A DNA stretch of 18,132 nucleotides from positions 4,452-22,583 of the forward strand of contig JAOZRM010000016.1 of assembly GCA_029940175.1 (NCBI GenBank). The letters are read 5' to 3'. The position numbers and the translations under genes are program-made. The stretch is from Candidatus Sabulitectum sp. (GTDB lineage Bacteria; Fermentibacterota; Fermentibacteria; Fermentibacterales; JCC-6). The notes beneath the pieces are model-generated. The model saw nothing but the letters and a program-made list of their open reading frames with translations. It made no database searches and was not told the DNA's origin. This document shows, in pieces, positions 5,977-14,424 of this stretch (the stretch's first letter is position 1; each line of letters starts with the position of its first letter).

Positions 5977-6741
5977 TTACTCCACAGGTGACAGGTCACA
6001 GTGTTTTAACGGTACAAGCAGTTCTTCCGGATCTGTGCTCCACTGAGCCATCTTCCGTGAGATATGCTCAGTCCAGCTGTAGTTATCAAATGTGTATTTC
6101 TCCTCTTTTGTTTTATCAGAAAGAGGAATAATGAATCCGGCGTTTTTGTAATAGTTCTGTGCAAGGTAGCCCTGATCCATGATCTGCATGGCGTATCCGG
6201 TGATCTCATCTGTTAAGTCAGGATATGTTTCTTCAAACAAGTGAAATTCCATGGGGTACCTTGGACGCACAGGTGGTTCCTCTGCGGGAAAACCCATTGC
6301 AAGAATAACAAGAGGAAATACGTGATCAGGAAGATTGCAATCCTTCCTTAATCTTTCGGACATATATGGAGCCGCTCCTATGTAGCAGCTTCCCATACCG
6401 AGACTCTCTGCTGCTGTTACCATATTCTGGGCCATGTAGGCAGCATCCTGGATACCAAAAAGAAGACTGTGAATGTTTGACGCTTCCCTCTTCCAGCCTC
6501 TTGCCTTCATTACCTTTTCCATTCTGTGCAGGTCGCATAGGATGATGAATTGAATCGGGGCATTAAAGGCATTTTTTTCTCTGTTCCTCTGAATGATCGC
6601 GCTGCCCAGCTGCATGGCGAAGGGGGCCTGCTGACCTGCCCTTGCAACGGTGAGAATCTCTTCTTCTGTGGGAATCTGCTCTGTATACTTCCTAATGGAT
6701 TTCCGGTTCATCATCGAATCAATAACTTCGTTTTTTATCAT
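5977..6741 (-). CDS. Nitroreductase-family flavoprotein (FMN-dependent NAD(P)H oxidoreductase)
   Basis: A cytoplasmic FMN enzyme that would reduce nitro-, quinone- or flavin-like substrates with NAD(P)H, probably as a dimer. The chosen start is ATG 6741 with GGGAGGA 7 nt upstream, giving 254 aa. A frame extending to 6807 lacks a comparable ribosome binding site. The N-terminal phosphate-binding pattern NRKSIRKY is at residues 12-19. AGQQAPFAMQ matches the AP-S-x-x-N region, with glutamine where asparagine is usual. ESLGMGSCYIGA and LAMGFPAEEPPVRPRYP complete the FMN pocket. The C-terminal extension of about 60 residues beyond the core is unusual and may shape the substrate site. It forms an operon with the DUF6144-like gene and is divergent from the DUF937 gene. 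Substrate unknown. Confidence 0.9.
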   Translation of the reverse strand: MIKNEVIDSMMNRKSIRKYTEQIPTEEEILTVARAGQQAPFAMQLGSAIIQRNREKNAFNAPIQFIILCDLHRMEKVMKARGWKREASNIHSLLFGIQDAAYMAQNMVTAAESLGMGSCYIGAAPYMSERLRKDCNLPDHVFPLVILAMGFPAEEPPVRPRYPMEFHLFEETYPDLTDEITGYAMQIMDQGYLAQNYYKNAGFIIPLSDKTKEEKYTFDNYSWTEHISRKMAQWSTDPEELLVPLKHCDLSPVE

Positions 6742-6796
6742 GATGTTCCTCCCTGGTCTCTGCGATCGTTGTGTGTCAGTTATGTTTTCAGTTTGA

Positions 6797-6802
6797 ATTA
6801 TA
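6797..6802 (-). promoter_or_regulatory. -10 element, putative nitroreductase operon promoter
   Basis: The minus strand reads a perfect TATAAT here, 55 nt upstream of the nitroreductase start. No good TTGACA-like hexamer is found 16-18 nt upstream, so the promoter may depend on an activator. Confidence 0.4.
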
Positions 6803-6819
6803 CACATTCTATTGCAATC

Positions 6820-6848
6820 TTGACCTGTCCGGAAAGAATGGTGATGTT
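6820..6848 (+). promoter_or_regulatory. Weak putative promoter for the DUF937 gene
   Basis: TTGACC (6820-6825; 5 of 6 consensus) is followed after 17 nt by a poor -10, GATGTT (6843-6848). The predicted leader is only about 19 nt and carries the ribosome binding site. Confidence 0.3.
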
Positions 6849-6873
6849 GTGCGGTGAAACAAAAGGAGGAATC

Positions 6874-7407
6874 ATGGGTCTTTTAAATTCGATCCTCGCT
6901 TCACAGGGAGGAAATATTGTCGGGCAGATCTCCAGCAAATTCGGATTAGACCCCGACATGGCTGAAAGCGCTGTTCGCAGTCTGATCCCTGCAATTTCAC
7001 AGGGAATACAGAGCAACACTTCTGATCAGGCAGGGCTGGAATCTCTGGTCGACGCACTGGCAAACGGAAATCATCAGAACTATCTTGACAATCCCGACAG
7101 TGTATCAGATCCCGCCACTACAGCGGATGGGAATGCCATCCTCGGGCACATTCTGGGCAGCAAAGATGTCAGCAGGAATGTGGCGGATGAAGCGGCTGCA
7201 GAAACCGGTGTAAACAGCAGTACATTGAAGAAAGTGCTTCCAATACTTGCCAGTGTAGCCATGGGAGTAATGAGCAAAGAAAGTTCATCATCTTCAGGTA
7301 ACAAATTGGAGATCGGCGGATTGTTGACCTCTCTTCTCAAGCCGGACTCAGACGACAATGATTCTGTTTTGGAAGGTGTTCTTGATCTGGCCAAAAAGCT
7401 CTTCTAG
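6874..7407 (+). CDS. DUF937 (YidB-like) family protein
   Basis: The 177-aa protein is read from ATG 6874, directly after a near-perfect AAAGGAGGA. Earlier in-frame codons extend to 6550 but run back through the divergent nitroreductase gene and have no ribosome binding site. The family pattern is clear: an N-terminal helical segment (LDPDMAESAVRSLIPAISQG, about 25-44), then NAILGHILGSKDVSRNVADE and ETGVNSSTLKKVLPILAS, and a serine-rich linker (SSSSS) before a C-terminal helix. The N-terminus has no signal peptide. Family members are small, helical, of unknown function and often stand alone. It converges on the lipoprotein gene. Confidence 0.88.
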   Translation: MGLLNSILASQGGNIVGQISSKFGLDPDMAESAVRSLIPAISQGIQSNTSDQAGLESLVDALANGNHQNYLDNPDSVSDPATTADGNAILGHILGSKDVSRNVADEAAAETGVNSSTLKKVLPILASVAMGVMSKESSSSSGNKLEIGGLLTSLLKPDSDDNDSVLEGVLDLAKKLF

Positions 7408-7466
7408 TTTAAGAGGGGAGAAGTACTATGTAAGCTGCCAATCGGGCAGGATACAAAATAATGGCT

Positions 7467-7481
7467 GCTCCTGTCAGGAGC
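7467..7481. terminator. Hairpin between convergent DUF937 and lipoprotein genes
   Basis: GCTCCT-GTC-AGGAGC forms a perfect 6-bp stem with a 3-nt loop in the 92-bp gap. The plus strand continues into GTTGTCTTGTTG, and the minus strand reaches ATTATTTTG after a few bases, so both U-tracts are imperfect. A second short stem, CTGCC-N5-GGCAG, lies about 20 nt to the left. Confidence 0.45.
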
Positions 7482-7499
7482 GGTTGTCTTGTTGCAGTC

Positions 7500-8588
7500 T
7501 CATTCCAGCTCCATTACGTACACTCGAGGGAAAGAGTATGGACAAATTGTGTATGCAAGAATCCCATGGTCTGTTATCCCGAAGGCAATCATTTCATCTT
7601 CTGGAAGCCCATGAGTGGTACAGTTAAATGCCAATTCTCCATCAAGAGAGTAAACATCAAAGGACGGGGTAAAATAGGAACCGTAGCAAACCCAGAGATA
7701 CTCCTCTGAATCCTGTACTTGAAGGTCTGTTATTCCCGGTTCATAATCAGATGGTTCCCAGTCTCCAATACGTCCATCTCTCAGCTTTCTCCAGATTACT
7801 TCCAACTCAATCTCATCAGCATCACGCAATGCTTTGTCATGCGGCGTATAGAGAGTATCAAGCAGATTCCCATCTGTAGAAAACACCAGAACCTCGTGAC
7901 CCTCTCTGTCCGGCGCTACAAAAACCATTCCTGTATTGCTGGCAGCAATAGAGTTCTCAAGCTGAACAAACAAGTCGTACATACTTTCCAGAAGATCAAC
8001 TTCAAGATACCTTGAAAACAGAACTCTCTCTCTCTTTCCAGTCACAGAGTTCCATACGCCAATTTCGTAGCCGATACTGACAGAATCACCTTCTCGATCA
8101 ATGTTTCCAACAAACCCCACTACTATGGAATCGTTAACGAAGCACGGTTCCTGAAGAGATGTCATTCCATCCAGAATTACTGATGAGATAGGGTTTGCCA
8201 GGTGATCAAAAAATATGCATCTGGGCGGCATATTGAATTCAAATACTGCAAAACTGCTTCCTGTCACTTCAATGTACTCTGCGCATCTGTATTCAAGGGG
8301 TCCATTGCCATGGTGATCCTGGGAAACAAGATGAGTGCAGTCAATATCAAAAATACGTAATTCCTGATAACCCTTGTCAAGAACAACAAACATAGAATCG
8401 TTAACAAAAACAGCACCGGAAATGCTTCCGAATACTTCGTATGGTTCTCCGTAATCCACACCCAGGGAATCCACAACTACCAGCCGTCTTTCTTCAACGA
8501 TCCGCTCTGTTTGAGCAGGAGACAACTGACATGCAAGCAGATTAACAATAGTGGTTATTATTGCTGCGAATGGAATCAACCGACTCAT
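7500..8588 (-). CDS. Predicted lipoprotein with 6-bladed beta-propeller-like sequence
   Basis: The 362-aa protein begins with a lipoprotein signal peptide: a basic start MSRL, a hydrophobic stretch, and the lipobox LLAC with Cys20 as lipidation site. It is therefore probably anchored in the outer membrane or periplasmic face. The mature part has recurring strand motifs of the kind found in 6-bladed propellers (PF17170-type), such as VFVNDSMFVVLD, LRIFDIDC and HHGNGPLEY, the last resembling the usual G-x-GPGEF turn. Several blades pair a hydrophobic strand with a following Asp-Gly turn (VFSTDGNLLDT, VYSLDGELAFN). Such proteins are common orphans in FCB-group bacteria. The start at ATG 8588 has AGGAG 7 nt upstream. 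The gene follows rpsG beyond a strong terminator, so it needs its own promoter. Ligand unknown. Confidence 0.8.
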   Translation of the reverse strand: MSRLIPFAAIITTIVNLLACQLSPAQTERIVEERRLVVVDSLGVDYGEPYEVFGSISGAVFVNDSMFVVLDKGYQELRIFDIDCTHLVSQDHHGNGPLEYRCAEYIEVTGSSFAVFEFNMPPRCIFFDHLANPISSVILDGMTSLQEPCFVNDSIVVGFVGNIDREGDSVSIGYEIGVWNSVTGKRERVLFSRYLEVDLLESMYDLFVQLENSIAASNTGMVFVAPDREGHEVLVFSTDGNLLDTLYTPHDKALRDADEIELEVIWRKLRDGRIGDWEPSDYEPGITDLQVQDSEEYLWVCYGSYFTPSFDVYSLDGELAFNCTTHGLPEDEMIAFGITDHGILAYTICPYSFPRVYVMELE

Positions 8589-8665
8589 TAATACTCCTGA
8601 GTAATTCAGTTTTTCTCAGGTAGTGCCTGGCGATTGAGTTTGTTCCCAGACAGAGTGATTGTACT

Positions 8666-8701
8666 AAAGAGAAAACCCCGCCAGTATAAACATTGGCGGG
8701 G
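8666..8701 (-). terminator. Rho-independent terminator of the rpoB-rpoC-rpsL-rpsG unit
   Basis: On the minus strand a perfect CCCCGCCA / TGGCGGGG stem with a 10-nt loop is followed immediately by TTTTCTCTTT. It begins about 20 nt after the rpsG stop. Its strength implies little read-through into the lipoprotein gene. Confidence 0.93.
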
Positions 8702-8720
8702 CTTATCTATGTAGCAGAGA

Positions 8721-9188
8721 TTACCAGCGGTAGTGGGCGAAAGCCTTGTTGGCATCGGCCATCTTATGGGTATCCTCTTTCTTTTTCACGCTTGAGCCCT
8801 CGTTCCTGGCAGCATCCATAAACTCGGCTGCCAGACGGGATCTCATAGTGTTACCCTTACGTTTTCTGGAAAAACCAATGATCCATCTCATGGCAAGAGC
8901 GTCCCTTTCCTCGGGGCGAACTTCAAGAGGAATCTGGTAGGTAGATCCACCAACACGACGGCTCTTAACCTTAAGAGTAGGGCGGACATTGTTCATCGCT
9001 TTTGTGAAAACAGATACAGGATCCTGCCCTGTTTTCTCAGAAATGATGTCAAATGCACCGTATACAATAGCCTCAGCTATTGATTTCTTTCCCTGCAGCA
9101 TAATGTTGTTGATAAACTTGGCAACAACAATATTTCCGTACCGTACGTCAGGTAATATTTCTCTGCGCTTAGGTCTGTTTCTTCTCAT
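8721..9188 (-). CDS. rpsG: 30S ribosomal protein S7
   Basis: This 155-aa protein nucleates assembly of the 30S head by binding the 3' major domain of 16S rRNA, and lies near the E site. The N-terminus MRRNRPKRREILPDVRYG, the central TYQIPLEVRPEERDALAMRW and the basic C-terminus ending FAHYRW are typical of bacterial S7 of normal length. The gene starts 17 nt after rpsL with GGGGA upstream. In many bacteria S7 represses its own operon, but no such site was identified here. It is the last gene of the unit; fusA, the usual next gene, is about 3.5 kb away. Confidence 0.98.
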   Translation of the reverse strand: MRRNRPKRREILPDVRYGNIVVAKFINNIMLQGKKSIAEAIVYGAFDIISEKTGQDPVSVFTKAMNNVRPTLKVKSRRVGGSTYQIPLEVRPEERDALAMRWIIGFSRKRKGNTMRSRLAAEFMDAARNEGSSVKKKEDTHKMADANKAFAHYRW

Positions 9189-9205
9189 TTTTTATGTTCC
9201 CCGCT

Positions 9206-9577
9206 CTATGAATCCCGTTTTGTTCCGTATTTGGAACGGCTCTGTTTTCTACCCTCAACACCGCTTGTGTCCTCTACACCACGAATGATGTGATAACGCA
9301 CGCCTGGAAGGTCTTTAACTCGGCCACCCCTTACAAGAACCACGGAGTGCTCATTAAGGTTGTGTCCCTCGCCGGGAATATATGCTGTAACCTCAAACCC
9401 GTTACGAAGTCTTACGCGAGCAACTTTACGAAGCGCCGAGTTAGGTTTCTTCGGGGTGGAAGTATACACACGGGTACAAATTCCTTTTCTCTGTGGACAC
9501 CCAGTGAGAGCAGGTGCCTTCGTCTTCTGAGTGGGCTTTTTGCGCCCTTTTCGCACCAACTGATTAATGGTGGGCAA
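9206..9577 (-). CDS. rpsL: 30S ribosomal protein S12 (TTG start)
   Basis: S12 sits at the decoding centre and controls translational accuracy. The 123-aa product has TPKKPNSALRKVARVRL (from residue 41) and GGRVKDLPGVRYH (from 84). It keeps the lysines linked to streptomycin sensitivity (Lys43/44 and Lys88) and Asp89, the residue methylthiolated by RimO in other bacteria. The start codon is TTG at 9575-9577, in front of PTINQLVRKG, with AAAGGAG 6 nt upstream; no ATG in this frame fits the conserved N-terminus. It follows rpoC by 64 nt, so it is co-transcribed with the polymerase genes. Confidence 0.97.
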   Translation of the reverse strand: MPTINQLVRKGRKKPTQKTKAPALTGCPQRKGICTRVYTSTPKKPNSALRKVARVRLRNGFEVTAYIPGEGHNLNEHSVVLVRGGRVKDLPGVRYHIIRGVEDTSGVEGRKQSRSKYGTKRDS

Positions 9578-9596
9578 TCTTTCTCCTTTCGTGGGT

Positions 9597-9612
9597 CAGC
9601 TCGCGAGAGCTG
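9597..9612. other. Hairpin in the rpoC-rpsL spacer
   Basis: CAGCTC-GCGA-GAGCTG is a perfect 6-bp stem with a 4-nt loop (loop TCGC on the transcribed minus strand). It ends about 10 nt before the rpsL ribosome binding site. No U-run follows in the direction of transcription, so it is not an intrinsic terminator. It could be an RNA processing site or a translational control element. Confidence 0.4.
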
Positions 9613-9641
9613 CCTTTTCTCTTTTTACAGTAAGTGCAACT

Positions 9642-12600
9642 CTATACATGATTAAACTTATCGTCAACCTCTGGCTCCGGTACCGGTATCGGCAGATCGG
9701 AACCATCACTCATGGAAATGGTAAGATCTCGATAGTCTTTCACTCCTGTTCCTGCAGGAACAAGATGCCCCACAATTACATTTTCCTTAAGGCCAACCAG
9801 TGTATCAAGCTTGCCGTTAATGGCAGCGTCTGAAAGAACTGAGTTGGTCTCCTGGAAAGATGCCGCGGAGAGGAAACTACTCGTTGCCAGTGATGCCTTG
9901 GTTATACCAAGCAGCATTACATCACTGGATGCAGGGCGTCTGCCCTGACTCATCATATCCATGTTTACTTTGTTAAGGGCAAGACGGTTGACTCTGGCTC
10001 CTTCAAGGAACTGTGTGTCTCCCGCATTCTCAACCCTTGCTTTACCAAGCATCTGTCTTACAACAATACCGATGTGTTTATCATTGATCTTAACACCCTG
10101 AAGTCTGTAGACCTCCTGGATCTCGTTAAGAAGGTAATCCTCAACACTTTCAGTACCAATCACTCTGAGAATATCATGTGGATCAAGAGGACCGTCAGTA
10201 AGCTTGTCCCCGGCTTCCACGTGATCGCCTTCACGAACCCTGATATGCTTGGTTGCCTGTATCTTAACATTGGCCTCCTGGCCCTGATCTCCTGTGATGG
10301 TCACTGTACGCATAGCGGTCTTGATGGGGCTTAACGTGATTGTTCCGCTGATCTCGGCAATTGCTGCAGCATCGCTGGGGCGTCTTGCTTCAAAAAGCTC
10401 ATCAACACGGGGAAGTCCACCTGTGATGTCTTTCTGCATACCTGCTCGCTTGACCATTCTTGCAATATGGGTTCCAGTTCTTATCAAATGTCCATCTCTA
10501 ACGTGCAGAGTGGCTCCACTGGGGATAGGATAAACACCCCGGACATGGTCCTTGATAAATTGCTCGACTGGATCCTGACCAATCTGACGCTGTTTACCGC
10601 GAACCACGATGTGGCTTCTAAAGCCACCCTTCTGATAGAAACTCACCAGAATAAGAATCCTTGAGTCAGCAATGATATCACTCAGGCGAAGAATCAACTG
10701 CCTGGTGCCTGCATGTGCTTTATCAAGACTGGCAAGACCCATGATAAATGGATGGTTCTTGCTGTAGTCAATCAAAGCTTCCATGAACTCATCCTCAAGA
10801 TCTTCATTCTTACGGCTGCTGGAAAGTGCAAGACGGTCCGTAACACCCTTCAAAACCGCAAATTCCTTCTTATCCTTTTTGGTTTTTGCTGTGGCTACAC
10901 CTAATTGTTCAACAATTTCGGCGAAAGCAGCATAACTGCCTGTTCCAACTCTTCTGCAGTCAAGGGCAAGGAACGATGTTTCTGAAGTGCTCTCTGCATG
11001 ACCTACAAGTATATCATCGTAGAGAGAAGTGGGTCTTACGGCATTAGTATCACGATATGTGAAAACAATTCTGCCATTTGCGGTCTCAGCCTCTTCAAGA
11101 AGCTCGTTAAACGTGATAAGCTCTTCTTCTCTGCGCCTTGGTCTACCGGACAGCACAACCATAAACTCAGGAAGAATGAAAATGTGAGGGTGAAGCGTAC
11201 GGCTTCTATCTTCTACAATAATCATCTGCCTGTGCTGTTCACTGTCAATATCCTCTTGCAGTGTAACATCCTCTTCAATGTCCACATAGTGAATTGAGCC
11301 TGAGTGTTCACTGATTATGGGGTTACTGAACGGTTCTGCCACAAAGAGTAATTCGTCCCTCTCAACTATCTGGTCATCAACGATGAACATGATTGAACCG
11401 GGAGAAATTTCGTAGGTGGAAAGAATCTCTCCGTCACTGTCCACCACGTCGATCTGCCCGTTCCTTGAAGCAATAACGCTTGGGTTGTCGTCTGCGTCTA
11501 CCCCCTCAACCAGATGTATGTTCCTGAAACTGACCTTACCTGGATGTCTGGCTTTTACCTGGTTGTCCTGTGCCTCTCGCGACGCAACACCACCAGTATG
11601 GAAAGTACGCAATGTAAGCTGAGTACCAGGTTCACCGATTGACTGAGCTGCTATAACACCTGCGGCTTCACCCTGTGTAACCATGCGGTTACGACTGAGG
11701 TCCCAGCCGTAGCACTTGGCACATAGACCACGCTCTGCTTCACATGTGAGTACCGAACGGATCTTAACAGACTCAATGGAACGGGAATCTATGTATGAAG
11801 CAAGCTGGCTGGTAATCTCCGCACCTGCCTCGCATATTATTTCATCGGTCACAAGATCATAAACATCCTCAGCGGTTACTCTTCCAACAATACGCTCGCT
11901 GAGTTTTTCAATAACCTTCTCTCCCTCTTTAAGGGAGGATATCTCACGACCGCGAATTGTTCCACAATCATCGGTAGTTATCACAACATCCTGACAGACG
12001 TCCACAAGTCGACGTGTGAGGTAACCAGCATCAGCCGTTTTGAGAGCTGTGTCTGCAAGACCCTTTCTGGAACCGTGGGTCGAAATGGAGTACTCAATAA
12101 CCGAAAGACCCTCTTTCAGAGAACTGATGATCGGAGTCTCAATCGTCTCACCGATCTCACCCGAAAGCTTCTTCTTCGGTTTGGCCATGAGACCACGCAT
12201 GCCTGCAAGCTGTCTTACCTGCTCAACGCTTCCTCTGGCTCCTGAGTTTGCCATTAGATAAATCGGGTTAAACCCGTGGTTGTCGTGACTGAGCTGCTCC
12301 ATCATAGAATTCTTCACATCGTCTGTGGCCTTGGACCACACATCGATGATCTTGTTGTACCTGTCACTCTCGGTCATTTCACCCTTGCGGGCTGCAAACT
12401 CAATCTGGGAGACCTGAGTTGTGCTCTCTTCTATGATATTCTTTTTAGCATCGGGAATTATCATGTCATCCATACCTACTGTAAGTCCGCAGGTAGTGCT
12501 GTACTTGAACCCAAGGTCTTTGAGATTATCAAGGAAAACAGCAGTTTTAACAGCTCCCAGTTCAGTGAAAGACCTTGATACCATACGGTTCAGACCCTTC

Positions 12601-14423
12601 TTACCGAACACCTGAGCATGAGACTCAGTAAGGCCGTTTGCCATAATGTATCCCATTCCCTCTGGAACTATGGAGTTGAAAATAACCTGTCCCGGGGTGG
12701 TATAGTCTTTCCAGTATTTGGGCTGACGTCTTTCACCCTTTGAGTTTATCTCTTTGATCTTGTTGATATCTCTTATCTTTATTCGAGAATGAAGATTGAT
12801 CTTACCTGCATCCAGGGCGCCTATCACCTCTTCCTTGGAAGAGAATATCATACCTTCGCCCTTGTCCTTGGCTAGCGGTTTTGTGATGTAGTAAGCACCA
12901 ATAACGATATCATGACTCGGTGCAGCAACAGGCTCTCCACTTGAAGGCTGAAGAATGTTACGGCTTCCAAGCATCAGTACGCGAGCTTCAAACTGTGCCT
13001 CCGCAGAAAGCGGTACGTGAACAGCCATCTGATCACCATCAAAATCAGCATTGAATGCGGCACACGCAAGAGGGTGAAGTCTTATAGCAAGACCCTCTAC
13101 AAGAACTGGTTCAAATGCCTGTATACCCAATCTGTGCAGTGTAGGAGCTCTGTTCAGCATTACCGGATGGTTTGCAATAACCTCTTCAAGTATTGCCCAG
13201 ACGATCTCTTCCTTGTCTTCAACCTGCTTCTGTGCCATCTTGACCTTGTCACCGGTCAATCTGGCAAGTCTGCCAACCACAAAAGGTTTGAACAGCTCAA
13301 GAGCCATGGTTTTGGGAAGACCGCACTGGTGCATTTTAAGCTCAGGTCCCACAACAATAACGGAACGACCAGAGTAATCAACACGTTTTCCAAGAAGGTT
13401 CTGGCGGAATCTTCCACGCTTGCCCTTGAGAAGATCGGAAAGACTGCGAAGAGGACGCATTCCTGCACCCTTTACAGGCTTCCTGCGACTTCCATTGTCA
13501 AGAACAGCATCAACCGCTTCCTGAAGCATTCTTTTTTCATTACGACGGATCACATCAGGAGCCTGCAGATCCAGTCGTCGGAGAAGTCTGTTGTTTCTGT
13601 TGATAACACGCCTGTAAAGATCGTTGAGGTCACTGGAAGCAAACCTTCCGCCCTCGAGAGGTACAAGAGGTCTGAGATCCGGTGGGAGGACAGGCAGTAC
13701 TCTAAGAATCATCCACTCAGGCTTGTTGTCATTCTTTGAACTTTCAAAGGCAACAACCTCTTTGAGTCTTTTCAGATTCTTCTGGCGACGGCTCTGGGTT
13801 GTCTCGTTGGCTATGCTGGTACGTAGAGTAGCAGCCAGCTCGTCAAGATCTATTTCAGATAAGAGGCTTGTTACTGCCTCAGCACCCATACCCACTGTGA
13901 AAGCATCTGAACCGTAAGTTTCACGAGCGGCGTAGTAATCCTCATCATCCAGAACTTTTCCCGGTTTCAGGGAAGGATGTTCACTGGTAATAACAATGTA
14001 GGACTCATAATACAGAACTCGCTCAAGATTCAGGTTGGTGATATCAAGAAGCTTGTTGATCTTGCGACTCTTGAAATACCAGATGTGAGAAACAGGTACA
14101 GCAAGCTCTATGTGGCCCATACGGCTTCTTCTAACCCGTGAATGGGTTACTTCAACACCGCAACGATCGCACTTCACGCCTCTGTATCGAGGCTTCTTGT
14201 ACCTTCCGCAACTGCACTCCCAATCCTTAACCGGTCCAAATATCTTTTCACAGAAAAGACCGTCAGGCTCCGGTTTGTAGCTGCGGTAATTTATTGTTTC
14301 AGCTTTGGTTACTTCTCCGTAAGACCATTCCTTGATAGTCTCAGGTGAAGCAAGACTTATTCTAATTCCTGAGAAATCAGCCGGGAATGTGTTGGCATCT
14401 CTTAGGGAATGTGAATCAAGCAT
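9642..14423 (-). CDS. rpoC: DNA-directed RNA polymerase subunit beta' with enlarged trigger-loop insertion
   Basis: Catalytic subunit of RNA polymerase, 1593 aa against about 1400-1450 in most Gram-negatives. The N-terminal zinc finger has Cys70, Cys72, Cys85 and Cys88. The active-site Mg loop NADFDGDQ (458-465) carries Asp460, Asp462 and Asp464. The second zinc site uses Cys820, Cys894, Cys901 and Cys904. The bridge helix/trigger loop base QSIGEPGTQLTLRTFHTGG (927-945) is intact, and KDITGGLPRV (331 later in the 1300s, from 1331) closes the insertion. Residues about 950-1330 hold an SI3-like sandwich-barrel region containing an extra stretch (about 1096-1285) that I do not recognise. The start follows GGGGAGG inside the rpoB end, with one base between the rpoB stop and the ATG, so translation is coupled. 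Confidence 0.98.
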   Translation of the reverse strand: MLDSHSLRDANTFPADFSGIRISLASPETIKEWSYGEVTKAETINYRSYKPEPDGLFCEKIFGPVKDWECSCGRYKKPRYRGVKCDRCGVEVTHSRVRRSRMGHIELAVPVSHIWYFKSRKINKLLDITNLNLERVLYYESYIVITSEHPSLKPGKVLDDEDYYAARETYGSDAFTVGMGAEAVTSLLSEIDLDELAATLRTSIANETTQSRRQKNLKRLKEVVAFESSKNDNKPEWMILRVLPVLPPDLRPLVPLEGGRFASSDLNDLYRRVINRNNRLLRRLDLQAPDVIRRNEKRMLQEAVDAVLDNGSRRKPVKGAGMRPLRSLSDLLKGKRGRFRQNLLGKRVDYSGRSVIVVGPELKMHQCGLPKTMALELFKPFVVGRLARLTGDKVKMAQKQVEDKEEIVWAILEEVIANHPVMLNRAPTLHRLGIQAFEPVLVEGLAIRLHPLACAAFNADFDGDQMAVHVPLSAEAQFEARVLMLGSRNILQPSSGEPVAAPSHDIVIGAYYITKPLAKDKGEGMIFSSKEEVIGALDAGKINLHSRIKIRDINKIKEINSKGERRQPKYWKDYTTPGQVIFNSIVPEGMGYIMANGLTESHAQVFGKKGLNRMVSRSFTELGAVKTAVFLDNLKDLGFKYSTTCGLTVGMDDMIIPDAKKNIIEESTTQVSQIEFAARKGEMTESDRYNKIIDVWSKATDDVKNSMMEQLSHDNHGFNPIYLMANSGARGSVEQVRQLAGMRGLMAKPKKKLSGEIGETIETPIISSLKEGLSVIEYSISTHGSRKGLADTALKTADAGYLTRRLVDVCQDVVITTDDCGTIRGREISSLKEGEKVIEKLSERIVGRVTAEDVYDLVTDEIICEAGAEITSQLASYIDSRSIESVKIRSVLTCEAERGLCAKCYGWDLSRNRMVTQGEAAGVIAAQSIGEPGTQLTLRTFHTGGVASREAQDNQVKARHPGKVSFRNIHLVEGVDADDNPSVIASRNGQIDVVDSDGEILSTYEISPGSIMFIVDDQIVERDELLFVAEPFSNPIISEHSGSIHYVDIEEDVTLQEDIDSEQHRQMIIVEDRSRTLHPHIFILPEFMVVLSGRPRRREEELITFNELLEEAETANGRIVFTYRDTNAVRPTSLYDDILVGHAESTSETSFLALDCRRVGTGSYAAFAEIVEQLGVATAKTKKDKKEFAVLKGVTDRLALSSSRKNEDLEDEFMEALIDYSKNHPFIMGLASLDKAHAGTRQLILRLSDIIADSRILILVSFYQKGGFRSHIVVRGKQRQIGQDPVEQFIKDHVRGVYPIPSGATLHVRDGHLIRTGTHIARMVKRAGMQKDITGGLPRVDELFEARRPSDAAAIAEISGTITLSPIKTAMRTVTITGDQGQEANVKIQATKHIRVREGDHVEAGDKLTDGPLDPHDILRVIGTESVEDYLLNEIQEVYRLQGVKINDKHIGIVVRQMLGKARVENAGDTQFLEGARVNRLALNKVNMDMMSQGRRPASSDVMLLGITKASLATSSFLSAASFQETNSVLSDAAINGKLDTLVGLKENVIVGHLVPAGTGVKDYRDLTISMSDGSDLPIPVPEPEVDDKFNHV

Positions 14424-14424
14424 T

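Noticed and set aside
6742..6807. 22-residue extension of the nitroreductase
   Set aside because: It contains the probable -10 element and lacks an SD; ATG 6741 has GGGAGGA at proper spacing.
6550..6873. Long N-terminal extension of the DUF937 protein
   Set aside because: It would overlap the divergent nitroreductase gene in antisense; AAAGGAGGA directly precedes ATG 6874, where DUF937 homology begins.
13017..13739. 240-codon open frame on the plus strand inside rpoC
   Set aside because: It is antisense to conserved, motif-bearing RpoC, has no ribosome binding site and resembles no family.
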